Below, piece by piece: positions 13,103-26,630 of a stretch of 64,000 nt of DNA. The first letter of the stretch is position 1, and the number at the start of each line of letters is the position of its first letter. The position numbers and the translations under genes were made by a program. Origin of the DNA: Psilocybe azurescens (lineage: Eukaryota > Basidiomycota > Agaricomycetes > Agaricales > Agrocybaceae); the NCBI GenBank assembly GCA_023853785.1, contig JAJIRX010000859.1:310001-374000 (forward strand). Reading direction: 5' to 3'. The notes beneath the pieces are model-generated. The model searched no databases. It was not told the origin of the DNA and saw only the letters and a list, made by a program, of their open reading frames with translations.

Positions 13103-13602
13103 TAATTACTGTTTGTCTGGCTCTTGGAGATTCTTTATTAACACTACACGCGCATACCGCACTACCCCACTCACCTTGCAACTCATGTAAATAATCTAAT
13201 TTGTTTAGAACCTGTACATAAATTGTCAACATTCGTTTCTTGCATGATTTCTTCGGTCTTTTTGTTCTACTCTATTTCTGTATTCTGGCGTTTGACGTAC
13301 ACGCCTTTAGGACAGAGAGCGACGGAAGTGGCTCTGTGAGATGGCCCAAGCATCCTGTCACATGTGTAGGACACCGCGGACCTCGGTGCAAAAACACCGA
13401 CTCATAAGGACTCCACAACTGAATTGACACTGCATTCGCAGACGACGACAGAACAGACTGAATACTCGGAACTCATTTCTTAGATGAGAACAAACTGCCT
13501 CGAATCTCATAGAATGCAGTTGTGAAAGAAAATGAGATTATGATAGTACAATATACAACAAACAAATAAGATAGCGAAAAAGAAACCCTAAACCCTGCGC
13601 AA
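13103..13602. other. Convergent 3' region of SSM4 and histone H4
   Basis: This 500-bp stretch lies between two converging genes and should hold both 3' untranslated regions. No further gene, tRNA or structured element was recognised. Confidence 0.5.
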
Positions 13603-14072
<470 letters not shown>

Positions 14073-14354
14073 GTTGATTTAATAGGTTGGTGGGGAGGGA
14101 GGATAATAAAAACTGTGTTGATGGTTGTGGTGGGTGGTGAAAGCGAGATATCAAGCCACGGTCATTCCAGGCTTCGTTATATAAGAGTGAATGTGGCTGT
14201 GCAGCATTTCCTCGTTTGTTGATCTTTAGAGGCGCGGTGAGTCACGTGGGAAACGCGATCGCGTTTGTATATAATGGAGCCCACTTTGGGTAATGGACCC
14301 CCATTCACTTTTCACCACCACCACTACCAAACACCACCTTAACCAACACATCCA
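14073..14354. promoter_or_regulatory. Shared H4/H3 divergent promoter
   Basis: This 282-bp spacer separates the two histone start codons. It contains a CACGTG E-box-like core (near 14233), a GCGATCGCG palindrome just after it, and a TATATAAT-type TATA motif near 14267 that is placed for H3. A shared control region is inferred from the divergent layout. Confidence 0.75.
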
Positions 14355-14883
<529 letters not shown>

Positions 14884-16054
14884 GAGGGCGTTTTTAGACT
14901 TAGTTTTTTTATTCGGCATTATTATTGTATTATAGTGTATCTCCTCCACTCGTTATGCCCATGCTGCAATATGAATCATGGTTAATTTTTTTTTTTGAAA
15001 ACCTGCGTCCTTTAATTGAGTCGCGTTCTTCGTAAGATATAAAACATTTTTCTTCACGATGGTAAGCGCGAGTCGAAGAACATTCATATGATGTCAATGC
15101 CAACTATTGCTTGGAACGCAGTTACGCAGCGCATCGAAAGCATGTGTATGTATTAATGATACATACGTGCAGCTAAGCCCAGCTAAACGTGGAGCACTCA
15201 ACATACTGTGCCACTCTTCGCATGGCTTCGGGCGCTTGTCCTGTATTCTATAATGAAATCTATGCCCAATTGTCATCACACGGCCTCGTGCCACGGTTGA
15301 CGCGCTTTCACGCGTCGCGAAAACTTGGCGCAAACGACCGTTTGACATCAATATGTCTTCATTGCTGTTCCGCATTTTTGCATTTTCCGATCATGGCTTG
15401 TGCGACTGTCGTCTCGTGTCATCGAGCCTGACTTAGCTTGTTGAAACTACATACATTGACTACATCATCTGGGGCCATGGGCATTGGCGCATAACGCCTC
15501 ATGACGACGTCACTCTTGTCATTGGCCAATCATGGTAACTGGTTGGCTCTGTTTGCTCATAATTTTGCTCATATGTATCCGACAACGACGCCGAAATTGA
15601 TTCATTTTAGAGGAACATATTTAAATAATACCCGAAGGACCTCCTGAGCTGACTTACACAAACAATTTCTTACTGCATAACTATGCCATTGTTTCAGACT
15701 CTGGAGTCTTTTGCGTGTACTTCTTCTATTGCAATAGTACAAAGACAATACTCTCTGTGTCCGTATCGGATACAAATTCGAAAAGACCTTCGCGGGCCCG
15801 GGAGATGGTTTCAACTCGGCACGGATGACCCCCTATGTTCCCCAGGAACCCGATGACGGCCACGAGCCACAATATCTCCAGGTCGACGATTTGAAATTTG
15901 CAGCCATTGTATCAAGATATAACAATCAAGGTGGCCCCACGCCCGCCTGTGGCCATCCTTGCCTCCGACTCAAACATCACTGAAACCTCAGCACCAACGG
16001 TGTGATGGATGGCCAGAGAGGTTTTCCTGGGATGCCCCCGGAGTGCCCCTCGAA
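14884..16054. other. Intergenic region
   Basis: The H3 3' region is followed by about 1 kb with no supported gene. A T-rich run lies near 14990. A stretch at about 15780-16000 is open and Pro-rich but has no recognisable domain; it may be an untranslated leader of the next gene. Confidence 0.45.
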
Positions 16055-17763
16055 ATGTTCTCTAGTGGGCCGCCCCCAACAATCTTACGTGAAATTCTCT
16101 ACGGATTGAGAGCGTGGAGGGTATTATCGGTAAGTTCAATCAATCGATGCATTCGTGTCTACAGTGATTAACTAATCCACGTCAAATAGTACCTTGAAGG
16201 TGTGCAAAAAGTTGGAGCGTATCGGTTCTTGAACTTACCGGAGAACTTGCAGTGGCGGCTACGACGATCTTCTTGTACGACTACATGCTTACCCTCGGGA
16301 TGGAAATTCAACTGGTTTGGAGAAAGAAGTCGAGTGTGATCAAAATCATATATCTCTTCCAACGATATTTGCCGTTCTGCGATGCAGGCCTTCTAACATT
16401 ATATCGTGAGCGCTTTGGTTCTGCGATCTATTAGCCACTTTTTCTCATTTGAATGAGTTTCTCTCTTCCGAAACTAGGTCATTTGGGTCGGAACCTTACA
16501 AGTACCCAATGCCACACTCTAACGGTCGGGACTGGAAGTAAGTTCCTCTTACCCATAAAATAGGCCAAGTGTATCGGAACTTATATTCCAAGTCCTCACC
16601 TTCACGGGGGCCATTGCTTCTGAAAGTGCGTCAGTTATCTATAGCGTGGTAAGCAGACTCTCGAACTAAATCTGGATTCTATGTAGTACTTCTCACTGTT
16701 CGCGTTTGGGCTCTGTGGAACCGTAACCCAACATTCGCCATCGCTCTTCCAGTAGGGTTTTTAAGCGTGTGGATTCCGGCATCCATCGCAGGATATTATT
16801 ATATCAGTGATCTTCGGTGTTGGTGCACCTTTGACTTGTTGAACCCTAAACCGACGTTGATCATGCAAACACAGATCTTGATATCCCACCATTTCCTAAT
16901 TTTCAGGGCTGTTTCATACTCAGTGATAATTTGATGGTGGTCTGGTGCTGGCTGGGACTTCTCATCTGGGATATGAGTGCGTTTTTCCTCTATCCACTAT
17001 TGCTATTCTTTGCCTCAAGCGTTACTTGTGTCAGTTTGCTTAATTCTGGTGGCGATTCCTGGAATCAACTCGTGTGCGTCGCCTTTGTCCTTTGATGGCT
17101 TAGAAGTATTCACATTTGATCCTTTGGCAGTCCGAACTGGGCACGTATCGAGGCTAGAATATGTTGTGTATCGTGACGGTAAACCTACCACCCCATTATT
17201 TCCATGAATACTTAGTAACTCTGCATTCTAACAGGGAGCGTTTACTACCTATTCCTGTTTGGTGCGCGCTTCAGTTATATTTTCAACGTGGAAATAGCAT
17301 TGACCACTTGTGCAGTGTTGTCGATCTTAAACATCGTCTTCAGCGCTATATTTCCGGTGAGTTGTAATGTACACAATCCACCGCTTTTTGAGAACTAACC
17401 CCGTGCCGCCGATATCCTTCAGCCAAACGCGCGCGTAGTCACACTCTCGTAGGTTCCCAACTGTTATGTTTCAGAATATTTCAGCGCTCTTTTGTTGCTG
17501 GAGAAGTCTGATCCCTGGCTGGATAAACGTATACCATCACTGACCATACTTCAATCGCTTGTAGGTTAACGAGAGTGCTACACTCCATGCTGGCGAGTCG
17601 CGTGCTTCTCCAGCTGCGGCACCAGATGGACAATCCCACACAGTTCTCGCCAACCGAAATTCACTTCGACGAACGCCTGGATGCTATTGATACTGCTGAT
17701 CATGTTGATACTGTAGTAAGTCAGAATCGACGTAGCTACGTCATGGATGATATGGGATCGTGA
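16055..17763 (+). CDS. DUF6533-domain seven-helix membrane protein, copy 1
   Basis: Predicted multi-spanning membrane protein of a family expanded in mushroom fungi; its biochemical role is unknown. Exon 1 (16055-16129, 25 codons) is joined through a 10-nt microexon (16190-16199) to an exon starting at 16253. The joined sequence reads SYLEVAATTIFLYDYMLTL, then MEIQLVWRKK and IIYLFQRYLPF, the hallmark DUF6533 block. Further exons give LTVRVWALWNRNP and later hydrophobic helices. The last exon has LTRVLHSMLASRVLLQLRHQ, a conserved amphipathic tail, then an acidic C-terminus ending at 17763. Middle exon limits were read only approximately, and I cannot exclude an indel around 16830-17450. It is the first of three tandem copies. 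Confidence 0.75.
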
Positions 17764-18360
17764 CATTTTCCTTCACTGGTGGGATTTCAGCTTGTCGATT
17801 CTCAATGATGATGACCGGTCTTCTCGTTTCTGCGGTGGTTCTACCAGCACTAGACCCAGGTATGGTACGAAAAGCGCTCTCCGCGTACAAAAGCAACCTG
17901 CTACCGGAGCAAAAGCTGCAGAAGAACATATATGCGTGTGTGCTCTTTTTTTTATGGTTTCAAAAAAGGAATGCATTTATAACGGTCTGATATATGTACT
18001 ACCGATGTACTATTAAGTTTTAACAAGTTTTTAGCGCGAGGGTCCATGACATCGCGTACCGCCTTTTCTCGGCCTTTCCCATTTGGGCGATGAGCGGGGC
18101 GCCATTCAAGGCCTCTCGATGACTCGGGTGACGCGGTTGGTTTGCAGTCTGCGGTAACCTCAGGATCTCAGTACTCAGTGGCCATCAAGGCTTGACTGTT
18201 GTTTTCTGTCGTACCACTGGCCCTGCCGACTGCGGCCAGTAGCATTTCAGCATTCGATGATGCCCTGTTGCTGGAGAACCAATTCTTGCTCTCACTTAAT
18301 GACTGTATATCCCTCTTTCCAACATACCTCATACGCAGCAGCAGCTTGAAGCTTTGCAAG
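17764..18360. other. Spacer between DUF6533 copies 1 and 2
   Basis: No independent gene is supported. The region should hold the 3' end of copy 1 and the promoter of copy 2. Confidence 0.45.
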
Positions 18361-19993
18361 ATGGACGCAGGCCAGGATGATACGACACAAGTACTTGAAG
18401 CTCTGGATGGATTGAGTTTGGTGTCAGTAAGTCCCGTGTGACCCGAGCACCCCCATGTCTTTCGCTAACGCTTTCGGCAGCACGCTGAAGGTGGTTATCT
18501 TCGTCGGAGTAATAAAGCCATACTGATATAATAGCTCGCTTTCGGTCTCAGTCGCAGCGATTGCCTTGCTCGCGTACGAATGGGCCATCACGATGGACAT
18601 GGAGATCGACTTAATCTGGAAGAGGAAGTGGAATGCAGTCAAAGTCATCTACCTTCTCCAAAAGTATAGCACTATAATTGATGGCGGCTTTTTGCCATTA
18701 TACCGTGAGTCTTGCGACTACTAGAGGATATCGATTTTTAAGGTATTAACATCGAATTCATTTCAGGACAACTTGGAAGCCACATGACAAATGCTCAATG
18801 CTCCCGGCTACTCGTTGCAGTTGTAGGTACGTGTAGGTTGCCTGTCCTAGGTCTATGTAGCTAATGCCTTGCAAAAGTTGTGACGGGGTTGGGGATTTCA
18901 ATGTCAGAAGGTATGGATGGGGCTTCCGTTGCAAGTTTTCTATTGTTAATAATTTAACCTCATGACAGTGATTCTCACTCTACGTGTATGGGCTATATGG
19001 GACCGCGACAAACGCCTTTTGTATCTCTTAATCTTGGCAGCCAGTATGATATGGATTCCAACGATTGCAGCAAGTTTCTTCTTCTTCCAGAAGGTCAAAT
19101 GTACGTAGTAAGAATTTTCAACAAATCTTTTACCAGAATTTGCAACCGGCCGCCTTGACGTTTACTTTCAGACTCTGCAACACCACCATATCAGGGATTT
19201 CGAGGATGTTTTATTATAGCATCCACACGATTCATCGCTTGGTGGTGGGTCGCCCTGGCCGTGTGGGACTTCCGTGAGTTTTCTCAGTTAAAGGCATATT
19301 CCGCCACCATCTCTTTCTAATCCGACCCAGTATGTATGCTCCTAGTTCTGAAACCTTGCCTGCGATTCTGTATGCCCCCTCACAAACCGCATTGGCAACG
19401 AGCTGACGTCAATGGTTTTTCAGTTCGGTCTGGTGTTTCCTCCAGATTACCTTTGTCGCGTGTCGTCTATCGCGATGGTTTGTCGTTTCAGTCCTATATT
19501 TTTTGTTCTACTAGTTAACTTTGTTTCATATGGTTCTCTCAGGTGTCTTCTTTTACATCTTCCTCTTTTGTGAGCTTACAATCTACTCAACACCAACCAA
19601 CAACGATTAACTCCTGGACTTAGTTTTCTCTGTTTTCAATATAATAGCCAACTTGACATTACCCGTACGTGGCATTAGAATACGTGAGACCCCATCTAAT
19701 TGATGATCCAACTTGTATAGACTTCGAGGCGAGTCATAATCTCATCGTACGTATCACGCCGTAATTATACTGCAAGCTCGCCGAACGACATGCTAATACT
19801 TGTCTAAACTGCCGATATCCTTCCGGCGCTTAGATTGACGCGTTGCTTGCACTCTATATTGGCAAGCCGTGCACTGCTTCAAATGCGAGAACAACTGCAA
19901 CTTCAAATACAAGACGATGAAACGGACTATTACCAAAGCGCAGTTTGCTTTGGAAACAAGGGTTACAGAGAACATGACGTTAGGAGAAACTGA
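18361..19993 (+). CDS. DUF6533-domain seven-helix membrane protein, copy 2
   Basis: The ATG at 18361 begins exon 1 (18361-18426, 22 codons; MDAGQDDTTQVLEALDGLSL). A 10-nt microexon (18481-18490) and an exon from 18552 give HAEVAAIALLAYEWAITMDM, then EIDLIWKRKWNAVKVIYLLQ. An ILTLRVWAIWDRD block follows near 18970, matching copies 1 and 3. The last exon has LTRCLHSILASRALLQMREQ and ends at 19993. Exons between 19080 and 19810 were not all placed, and two conserved introns there look degraded, so the copy may be damaged. Function unknown; an integral membrane location is inferred from repeated hydrophobic segments. Confidence 0.7.
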
Positions 19994-22900
19994 ACGTCGA
20001 CAGTGTAGTAGAATATCAATTGAAATGTCATAATTTGACCCATTCATAACTACGCTAATTGAGAAATCTCGGTAGAGGTATTGTGTCAGCTGCGGCGGTT
20101 GGAAATACCGATACAGTGGATGCAAACTTGCAATTGCATCAGAATGCTTCTATACTTACGATATGTCTGCATTGAATGCATTCTATGCCGGTAATTCGGT
20201 CGTAAATTCCTTCCTAACCTCTACTTAAGGACACCCGCCGGTCACACCATAGAGCAATGCAACCACCGAGCGCGGAGTGGAGACTTCTGAGAGAAAATCA
20301 AGGAAGACTTAATTGAATGATACATACGTAGTGCCCAACTCTTCTTACATCTGAGCACTTGAGTACTTGGTGCGTAGACAAGGTTAAACCGGGGCTGGGA
20401 TCGGAGAATGCCGAAACATTTGACTTCTTCGAGCATGTAAGTACCTCCAGTATTCCAAATTTGGATAGACTTTTAAAGTCCGCTATATTGATCGCGTTTA
20501 CAAGTCTCACAACTTCACGGACGCAAATTACCACCGAGTAAAGGATGTTATTGTAAAGCCAGGTAAGTACTCTATGCATCGCTACTACCAACATTATCTT
20601 GCGGAACCTTGATGTTTCTTTGTGGGTGATCCATGTCTGGAAGAGGTGGATACAATTGATATTCCCCGTTTTCGTGAGCATGTTATCTCTTCCACTTCTT
20701 TATTACTAGTGTAAAGACCTTCTTCATCGTTTTCTGCTTCCTCAGTTATATTAACATCATAATTTTCTAGCATCTGGTAATGCTCCGTCCATGTGTCCAT
20801 TTCAATCTGAGGTACCCATAAGACCCTCTTCCCGTTTGTTAATATGTGTTGTTGCCCAGAGCCGTAATGGCAGAAAAGGCAGCTCGTTTGATTTGCTAAG
20901 GTGATTTTTTGTCATGTGCGTCATAAATTTATACTTCCAGAATATCCCTTGACTATTGTTTGAAGCCGCGGCGCGGAGGAGGCAGTTGATTGGGATGTTA
21001 ATGAGGGCGTAGTAGATTTAGCAAGTTCTACAAGGTGTCTGAGAGAATGGTGTTCACTTTTCTCATTTTGAGCAAGTATTTGTGAGATGAGAATTTAGAA
21101 CACTCTTTGGGTCAGTTGTACCATGTACTTGAGAGCTCAGGCAATAAATCTTAGGCTTATATCCAACTTATCAATCAACATCCTCAAGAGCGAAGACCGA
21201 CTAATAATCAGCAAGCTATACAGAGCAATGACTGAAGTAACGACATCAGACCCGTGGAAAATCAGATACCACTTACAGCCATCGTATTCTCGTCCTCGAG
21301 GAACACACAAGGGATACAATTTCCTAACTAAGCTGGATTCCACGGACCCTGACTCGACCGAATTGGGTTTTGATGGGTACATGTCAGAGGTGTCTCGGCA
21401 CTTTCCGCTCGCGGCCCCTGGTTAAACCTGATGCTTTTAACGGGGCCCGGATTTTTACACCCTCCCCAAGGAAAACGATATAAATGTTTTGAAAAAGTGA
21501 GAACTATTAGAAAATAATTTCGTCTGGGTGTAGCTGCCTTTGATCAGACCATAGATGGCTGTATATATTTAGCCGCTAACAATAGGAACAGATATGGAGA
21601 TTGGGATATCGACCTCGCAATCACAATATTCTATTTTTAGAATGTAAGTACAACGTAACAAAACATGCCAAGAACTCGATTAACCTCGTTCTATGTGTTC
21701 ACACCTTCAGGTTTTCACGGAGCGACCATGATTCCCAGTTATGAGTTAGACCATAAGACTCCCACTAGTGCTGTAAACGGATTATTAAGTGTTTAATGTC
21801 AATGTTTCAAGCGTTCGCAATTTATCCAGAGCCCTCCCTTAGCATCACACCCCTTGTATCTCATTGTATGTGAGATGATTCCAAAGCCCCAATGAGGGGT
21901 GTTATGCTGACCATCAATGAGCTGCCATAAAACTTTATCTACATGGCGTGACTACTATTCGATCGCCAGTGGCCGCTAGAGCGAGGAACATATTCAAAAT
22001 TCCGTGTTTGAAACCAGTGAATAAATCTCTCTGGCATGATCATGCGCCCAATTGAGATTACCGTTATGATTAAAAACGGTCTTCTTCTGAGCACAGGCAC
22101 CAGTATGAATATAAAATACTTCATTTTTTTTATCGATAGTCCATCGCAGCTGACTTCGGGCAATGAATGCCATTGAATTTTGAAATGACGGAAAACCCTG
22201 GAAAACGGGACTGGGGGCAGATCGCTGTCGCATAAAACTATTTTTCAGGGACCACCATATAGGATGCTACATAAATAGAAACAATTTCGCGCGAAAAGGT
22301 TAATTTGCCCGTCGTAGTCGCGCGGTTGGGCTTGAGACCCGAAAGAAGCGAGTTTGTTGTAGAAATTGTAACTGAGATTTTCCTCGGATGCGTGGTCCTG
22401 GAGGGTCCTGAAAGCTATCCATCGACCCGTCTACGCCATGTGTAGTATGTACTCGTATACGCAGCTGTCATTCTCTGTCATCGCACAAGACCGGACTTAG
22501 ACGCCTGGGGCCTCTTTTCTTCACTGTTTCCAGATCTGGTGATCTGGCAAGACTTCTGTGGCGGACGCCACTGCAATCGCAGGAGCAAAGCGACGAAGTG
22601 GATGTTGATATCAAGTGTACACAAACTGCACACAACTGTTCTGCAATGCTATGTATATAGCTGATCATGCAGTAGGTCTGAATGGACAAACTTATGCTAT
22701 GGATGACTATAATAACGTTATTTTAATCCTAATGACAGCCAAGTCTTGGGAAGGTCGCCAGACTTCTTTGTTTCATGATTCAGCCCCTCTGATAACAAAG
22801 CGCCTTGGGGTGCAAAAATCTCCTCCGGCGAAATGAATTATAAAAGTGGAAAGAAGCTATAATTAAGCAGATGTATTCCTTTCATTGATTTGGTGCAGAT

Positions 22901-23159
22901 GACTGTATCATGGGTTCTCAATGGAAGATTCTATTGTAAGGGATTAACATAAGTGATGGATTTGCTCGGTTTTTTCCATTGATTCTGTTGAAGCGTGTCA
23001 AGATAATTTCAGGTACATCGCATGCATGACGGCGATCTCTGAAATGGTTGGCCCTGCTCGGCTGTGATCTTTCATTTCGCTACTTAATGTCGAATTCTTT
23101 TATCTGGTTCGACGTGGATCCCACCTTTGCTTCATAGTGATCTACTTACTGCTTTCAAG
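19994..23159. other. Gene-poor spacer with eroded DUF6533 fragments
   Basis: No intact gene is visible in about 3.2 kb. Short open stretches at 20300-20700 and 21120-21425 have no recognisable domain. One fragment near 22555-22725 resembles the 3' end of DUF6533 copy 1 and is listed separately. The spacing is consistent with a lost fourth member of the array. Confidence 0.4.
22555..22725 (+). pseudogene. Relict of a DUF6533 gene 3' end
   Basis: The stretch GCTGATCATG, then a gap, then AGTAGGTCTGAATGGAC, and CTATGGATGA parallels the last 70 bases of DUF6533 copy 1 (17695-17755), where the order and several blocks are the same. No upstream exons are recognisable, so this looks like a decayed remnant. 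Support is short-range similarity seen by eye. Confidence 0.35.
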
Positions 23160-24830
23160 ATGGAAGAGGCAAAGTTTGTGCTGACTCCGAAGATAATTTC
23201 AACCATACGTGGAATGAGCATGACACCAGTGAGTATTTTTGATATTTCGAAAGTCTCAGCCCATCGTTGCTAAAATAAAATTGACATTCTTGTAGTACTC
23301 TCAAAGTGAGCAATCGGCCTCTCTATGACTGTTAAATAGCAATGCGTACTTACGCTCTGGCTTACAGTCGCTGCGGTCACAATGCTAGCATATGATTGGG
23401 CCCTTACTTTGGACATGGAGATTAATCTCGTCTGGAAGAAGAAATGGAATCTTATCAAGGCCATATACCTTTTTCAAAGATACGTAGTCATTCTTGATGC
23501 CTGTGCTGTGCCATTATACCGTGAGTGTGATGAGTATTATAATTTGCAGATAGGTAGATTACTGACCCCCAAAACTGGATTCCAGGACAAGTGGGAAGTG
23601 AGATGACGGATACTAAATGCAACAGGCTCAAGGCGACCGTTACAGGTAAGCATAACCATTTCTATCCGAATAGAAGCGTGCGTATAGGCTAATGCTGCGT
23701 TACAAGTTTTGATGGCACTGGGGACCATAACATCAGAGGGTGAGTAGTTTCGCTGAAACGTTGATAAAAATAATTAGGGCTAGCTTACCGAGCCGTTTTT
23801 TTGGGTAGCGATTCTCACTATTCGCGTGTGGGCTATATGGAACCGCGACAGGCGACTTTCAATTATTCTATGCACGATTGCGGTGATGCTATGGACTCCA
23901 GGCATTGTAACATTGTGTTTGTTCTTTGTCAACATCAGGTGTAAGTAAAGTCATGGGAAATGATTCGAAGCTGAGATAAATCCATCGTCTTCAGACTTCC
24001 CGGCACCCCTTACGAAGGGTATCGGGGCTGTTTCCCACTGAGAGGTTCTACATACGTCATTTGGTGGTGGGCCGTACTGTGCGTTTGGGATTTCAGTGGG
24101 TACCCTCCGATTATGTGGGCTCTTAGTGTTAATTGTATACTAGTATGTCTGGCATTGGTATTAATGCCTGCTATACGCTTCGGTATGTTCATTTCCAATT
24201 CTCTTTTTGGAACCAAATGGATAAGAATGAGCTGACCTTCCTTCTCCTTCAGCGCGGTCGGGCATGACTTCCAAACTGCCTTTATCGCTCGTCGTCTATC
24301 GCGATGGTTGTATTTTCTGTCTCTGAAGTATTCTATCAACCAGACTAATGACCAATTTCCAGGGGTTCTTTTCTATGTTTGCCTTTTTGGTAAGCTTGTT
24401 GTCGCCTTTCCAATTGTCTTCGCTTAATGGTGAACGTCAAGCATGCTCCCTTTTCAATGTGCTCGCTTATACGACATTTCCAGTAAGTGCCAACAAATAT
24501 GGTATGCAGATTTCACTGACTGGCGACCTATTCCAGCTTCCTTTACGAGTCATGGGAACTGCGTACGTTACACTATAACATTGCCCCAGCCGGTCCAACT
24601 ACTGATACAATCCGGCTTCTAGACTAACGCGCTGCTTACATTCCATGCTGGCAAGCCGGGCGTTGCTTCAAATGAGAGAACAGCTTCAGAGACCGCCTAC
24701 TGCCACAGATTTCTTCCCGAGCTCAGTCCGGTTTCGAGAAACCAATACTGATAGTAATACCATGGTCCTATCCGAATCCGACCGTCAACCTGGTAGTAGT
24801 AGATTAACAACCCCACCTGAAGCATCATAA
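23160..24830 (+). CDS. DUF6533-domain seven-helix membrane protein, copy 3
   Basis: This is the best preserved member of the array. Exon 1 (23160-23228) encodes MEEAKFVLTPKIISTIRGMS plus three residues. A 10-nt microexon (23296-23305) and an exon starting at 23368 give YSQIAAVTMLAYDWALTLDM, then EINLVWKKKWNLIKAIYLFQ. Later blocks read ILTIRVWAIWNRDRRLS, IWWWAVLCVWDF and LPLSLVVYRDG. The final exon has LTRCLHSMLASRALLQMREQ and a Ser/Thr-rich tail ending at 24830. It is probably a plasma-membrane or endomembrane protein; its role is unknown. The same exon layout as copies 1 and 2 shows recent tandem duplication. Confidence 0.8.
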
Positions 24831-25232
24831 ATCAATAAATATAATTTACACTTGGGGATTATAGTTCCACTGATATCTGCAATGGTTAACATATAAATAA
24901 AGGCGGTCGGACGCTGTCTTATTCTGTCGGTTGAATCTATCGCCAATTTATTTGCTGTAAATATTTACAGAGGAAACATATAAGCACTGAGTAGAATATA
25001 GATGTTTAGACCAATTTTGAGGGCCATTGAACTTGATTTGAACGCGCAAATCACCCACGAACGATTCGGGTAAAGAACGGACCGCGTACGCGACGGATGA
25101 TCATTAGAGGTCACGTTTTCGACACGGTCCCTTTTTGGACGACAGGCCCAGGGACATGGTGAGGAGGAAATCGAACCCCACCGTGACAGTGTACAGAATC
25201 CACGTCCTCACAGCCAACCTTCACAACCATAT
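24831..25232. other. Promoter region of the Sds3-like gene
   Basis: This A+T-rich intergenic stretch separates two same-strand genes. It contains ATATAAATAAA near 24891 and no visible coding potential. Confidence 0.45.
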
Positions 25233-26630
25233 ATGCCCCCGCAGTCAGGTATATTCGCTGTCCCACACGGTACAATCCCTACGCCTACACCATCTGGCAT
25301 CGCCACCGCTTCACTCGGCTCTGGACTCGTTGGAGGCCCATCGCATCTGCAACAGCACCAGCATCAACACCAGCCGCAATCACGCGGAAACCAACATTCC
25401 GCGCACCAACCGGCAGCAGGGTCGAGCTCAAGACACGGTGAGTTCAGCATCCGTCCTTGGTTCCCTGCCTTGCGTCTCGGGTGCATCCATGTGCTGACCC
25501 TCTGAATCTTTTCTCTTTTTCTCCCGCACCGTAATCGTTCGTGTGTTTAGGTGGTTCGATGGACGATGGACGAAAAGAAAAGAAGAGGAAGGAATCCTCA
25601 AAATTTGGAAAGGACATGAGTGATCGGAGAGACGAGTTGCGTGCTTTTTTTCTTTCATCCGTTTTTTCTCGCACTCAACCCCCAAATGATCCATCCACAG
25701 CGGAAGACACTTCACTGAAAGCATATCTGCCCTGCACAATACCGCCCACATTCTCTCTACACGCCCTGAGATGTCCAACCTATTCCTGTTACGATTATAC
25801 CCACTTTCACTTGAGCGTTCGGCGCTCACTGCACAACTTGAGAATGAGGAGCGCTACTCGATCGAATGTGCCCAAGTCGCATACGAAGAAGAACGCGACA
25901 GAGTAGAAGAAGAATGGAAACGAGGCAGGGAGCGAGTCAGAGAGAGACTCCTTGAAGGCATCGAAGAGAGGCGAAGACGAGCAAGAGAGGAGAAAAGACG
26001 GCGAAGGGATCGTTGGTGGTGGGTTTGTTTTCTTCTCTGACCTCATCATGCTGTCTCATATATCTCCCCAACTACTTAGATGCTGCATTAGACTTGCACT
26101 CTCGACCGCCTATAACACGAAAGCTACGTAACAAACTGGGCACATCGCCTCCACCAACACCCCATAACGGGTCTCACATCAACGGTTCTGCCCATACCCT
26201 CAGCTTCCCCATCACCAACTTCCACAACACATCCGGAAATCCAAATGGTACCATTATGGCATCTAATCTGCCAATCACTACCGGTCCTTTCCTGAATCCA
26301 CATTCACTATCAGTCGAGGACCTGCCATCGCCGTTCCCATTACCGCTTACATCGACGCATTTGCCCCCGTCGGGTGGCACGAATGGTGCGGCTCTTGGTG
26401 GTGCTGGTGGTGCCGCCGGTGGCGGGGGCGCACAAGGCGGAGGTGGCAGAAGACGAGTGAAAGGCGGAGGTGCTCACCAGGGCCAAGCTGTGGGTGGCCT
26501 GGGCAAGAGTCTGCTCGTGTTGAACACGATTCGGGATAACGACCTGGAAAGCGACCTTGGGGAGATCCGGAGAGGCAATAAGAGACGGAGAGCTACCGCA
26601 GCAGCTACTGCGGCGCGCGGGGTCGTATGA
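25233..26630 (+). CDS. Sds3-like subunit of the Sin3 histone deacetylase complex
   Basis: Sds3 proteins bridge and stabilise the Sin3-Rpd3 deacetylase complex in the nucleus. Four exons (25233-25437, 25551-25635, 25701-26011, 26080-26630) total 1152 nt and encode 383 residues with no frame break. The N-terminus is Gln/His/Pro-rich. The Sds3 core follows: RKEKKRKESSKFGKDMSDRR, then GRHFTESISALHNTAHIL, LFLLRLYPLSLERSAL, and a long charged helix containing YEEERDRVEEEWKRGRERVR and LLEGIEERRRRAREE, which should form the coiled coil that dimerises and binds Sin3. The C-terminus has ITRKLRNKLG and a basic end with DLESDLGEIRRGNKRRR. The start was chosen as the first in-frame ATG of exon 1. Identity rests on the order of motifs recalled from fungal homologues. 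Confidence 0.82.

Noticed and set aside
13300..13470. Possible small RNA gene between SSM4 and H4
   Set aside because: No box motifs, no stable stem pattern evident by eye; it is ordinary 3' flanking sequence.
20298..20681. 127-codon minus-strand open frame in the DUF6533 spacer
   Set aside because: No domain, no ATG context or splice support; it lies in eroded sequence.
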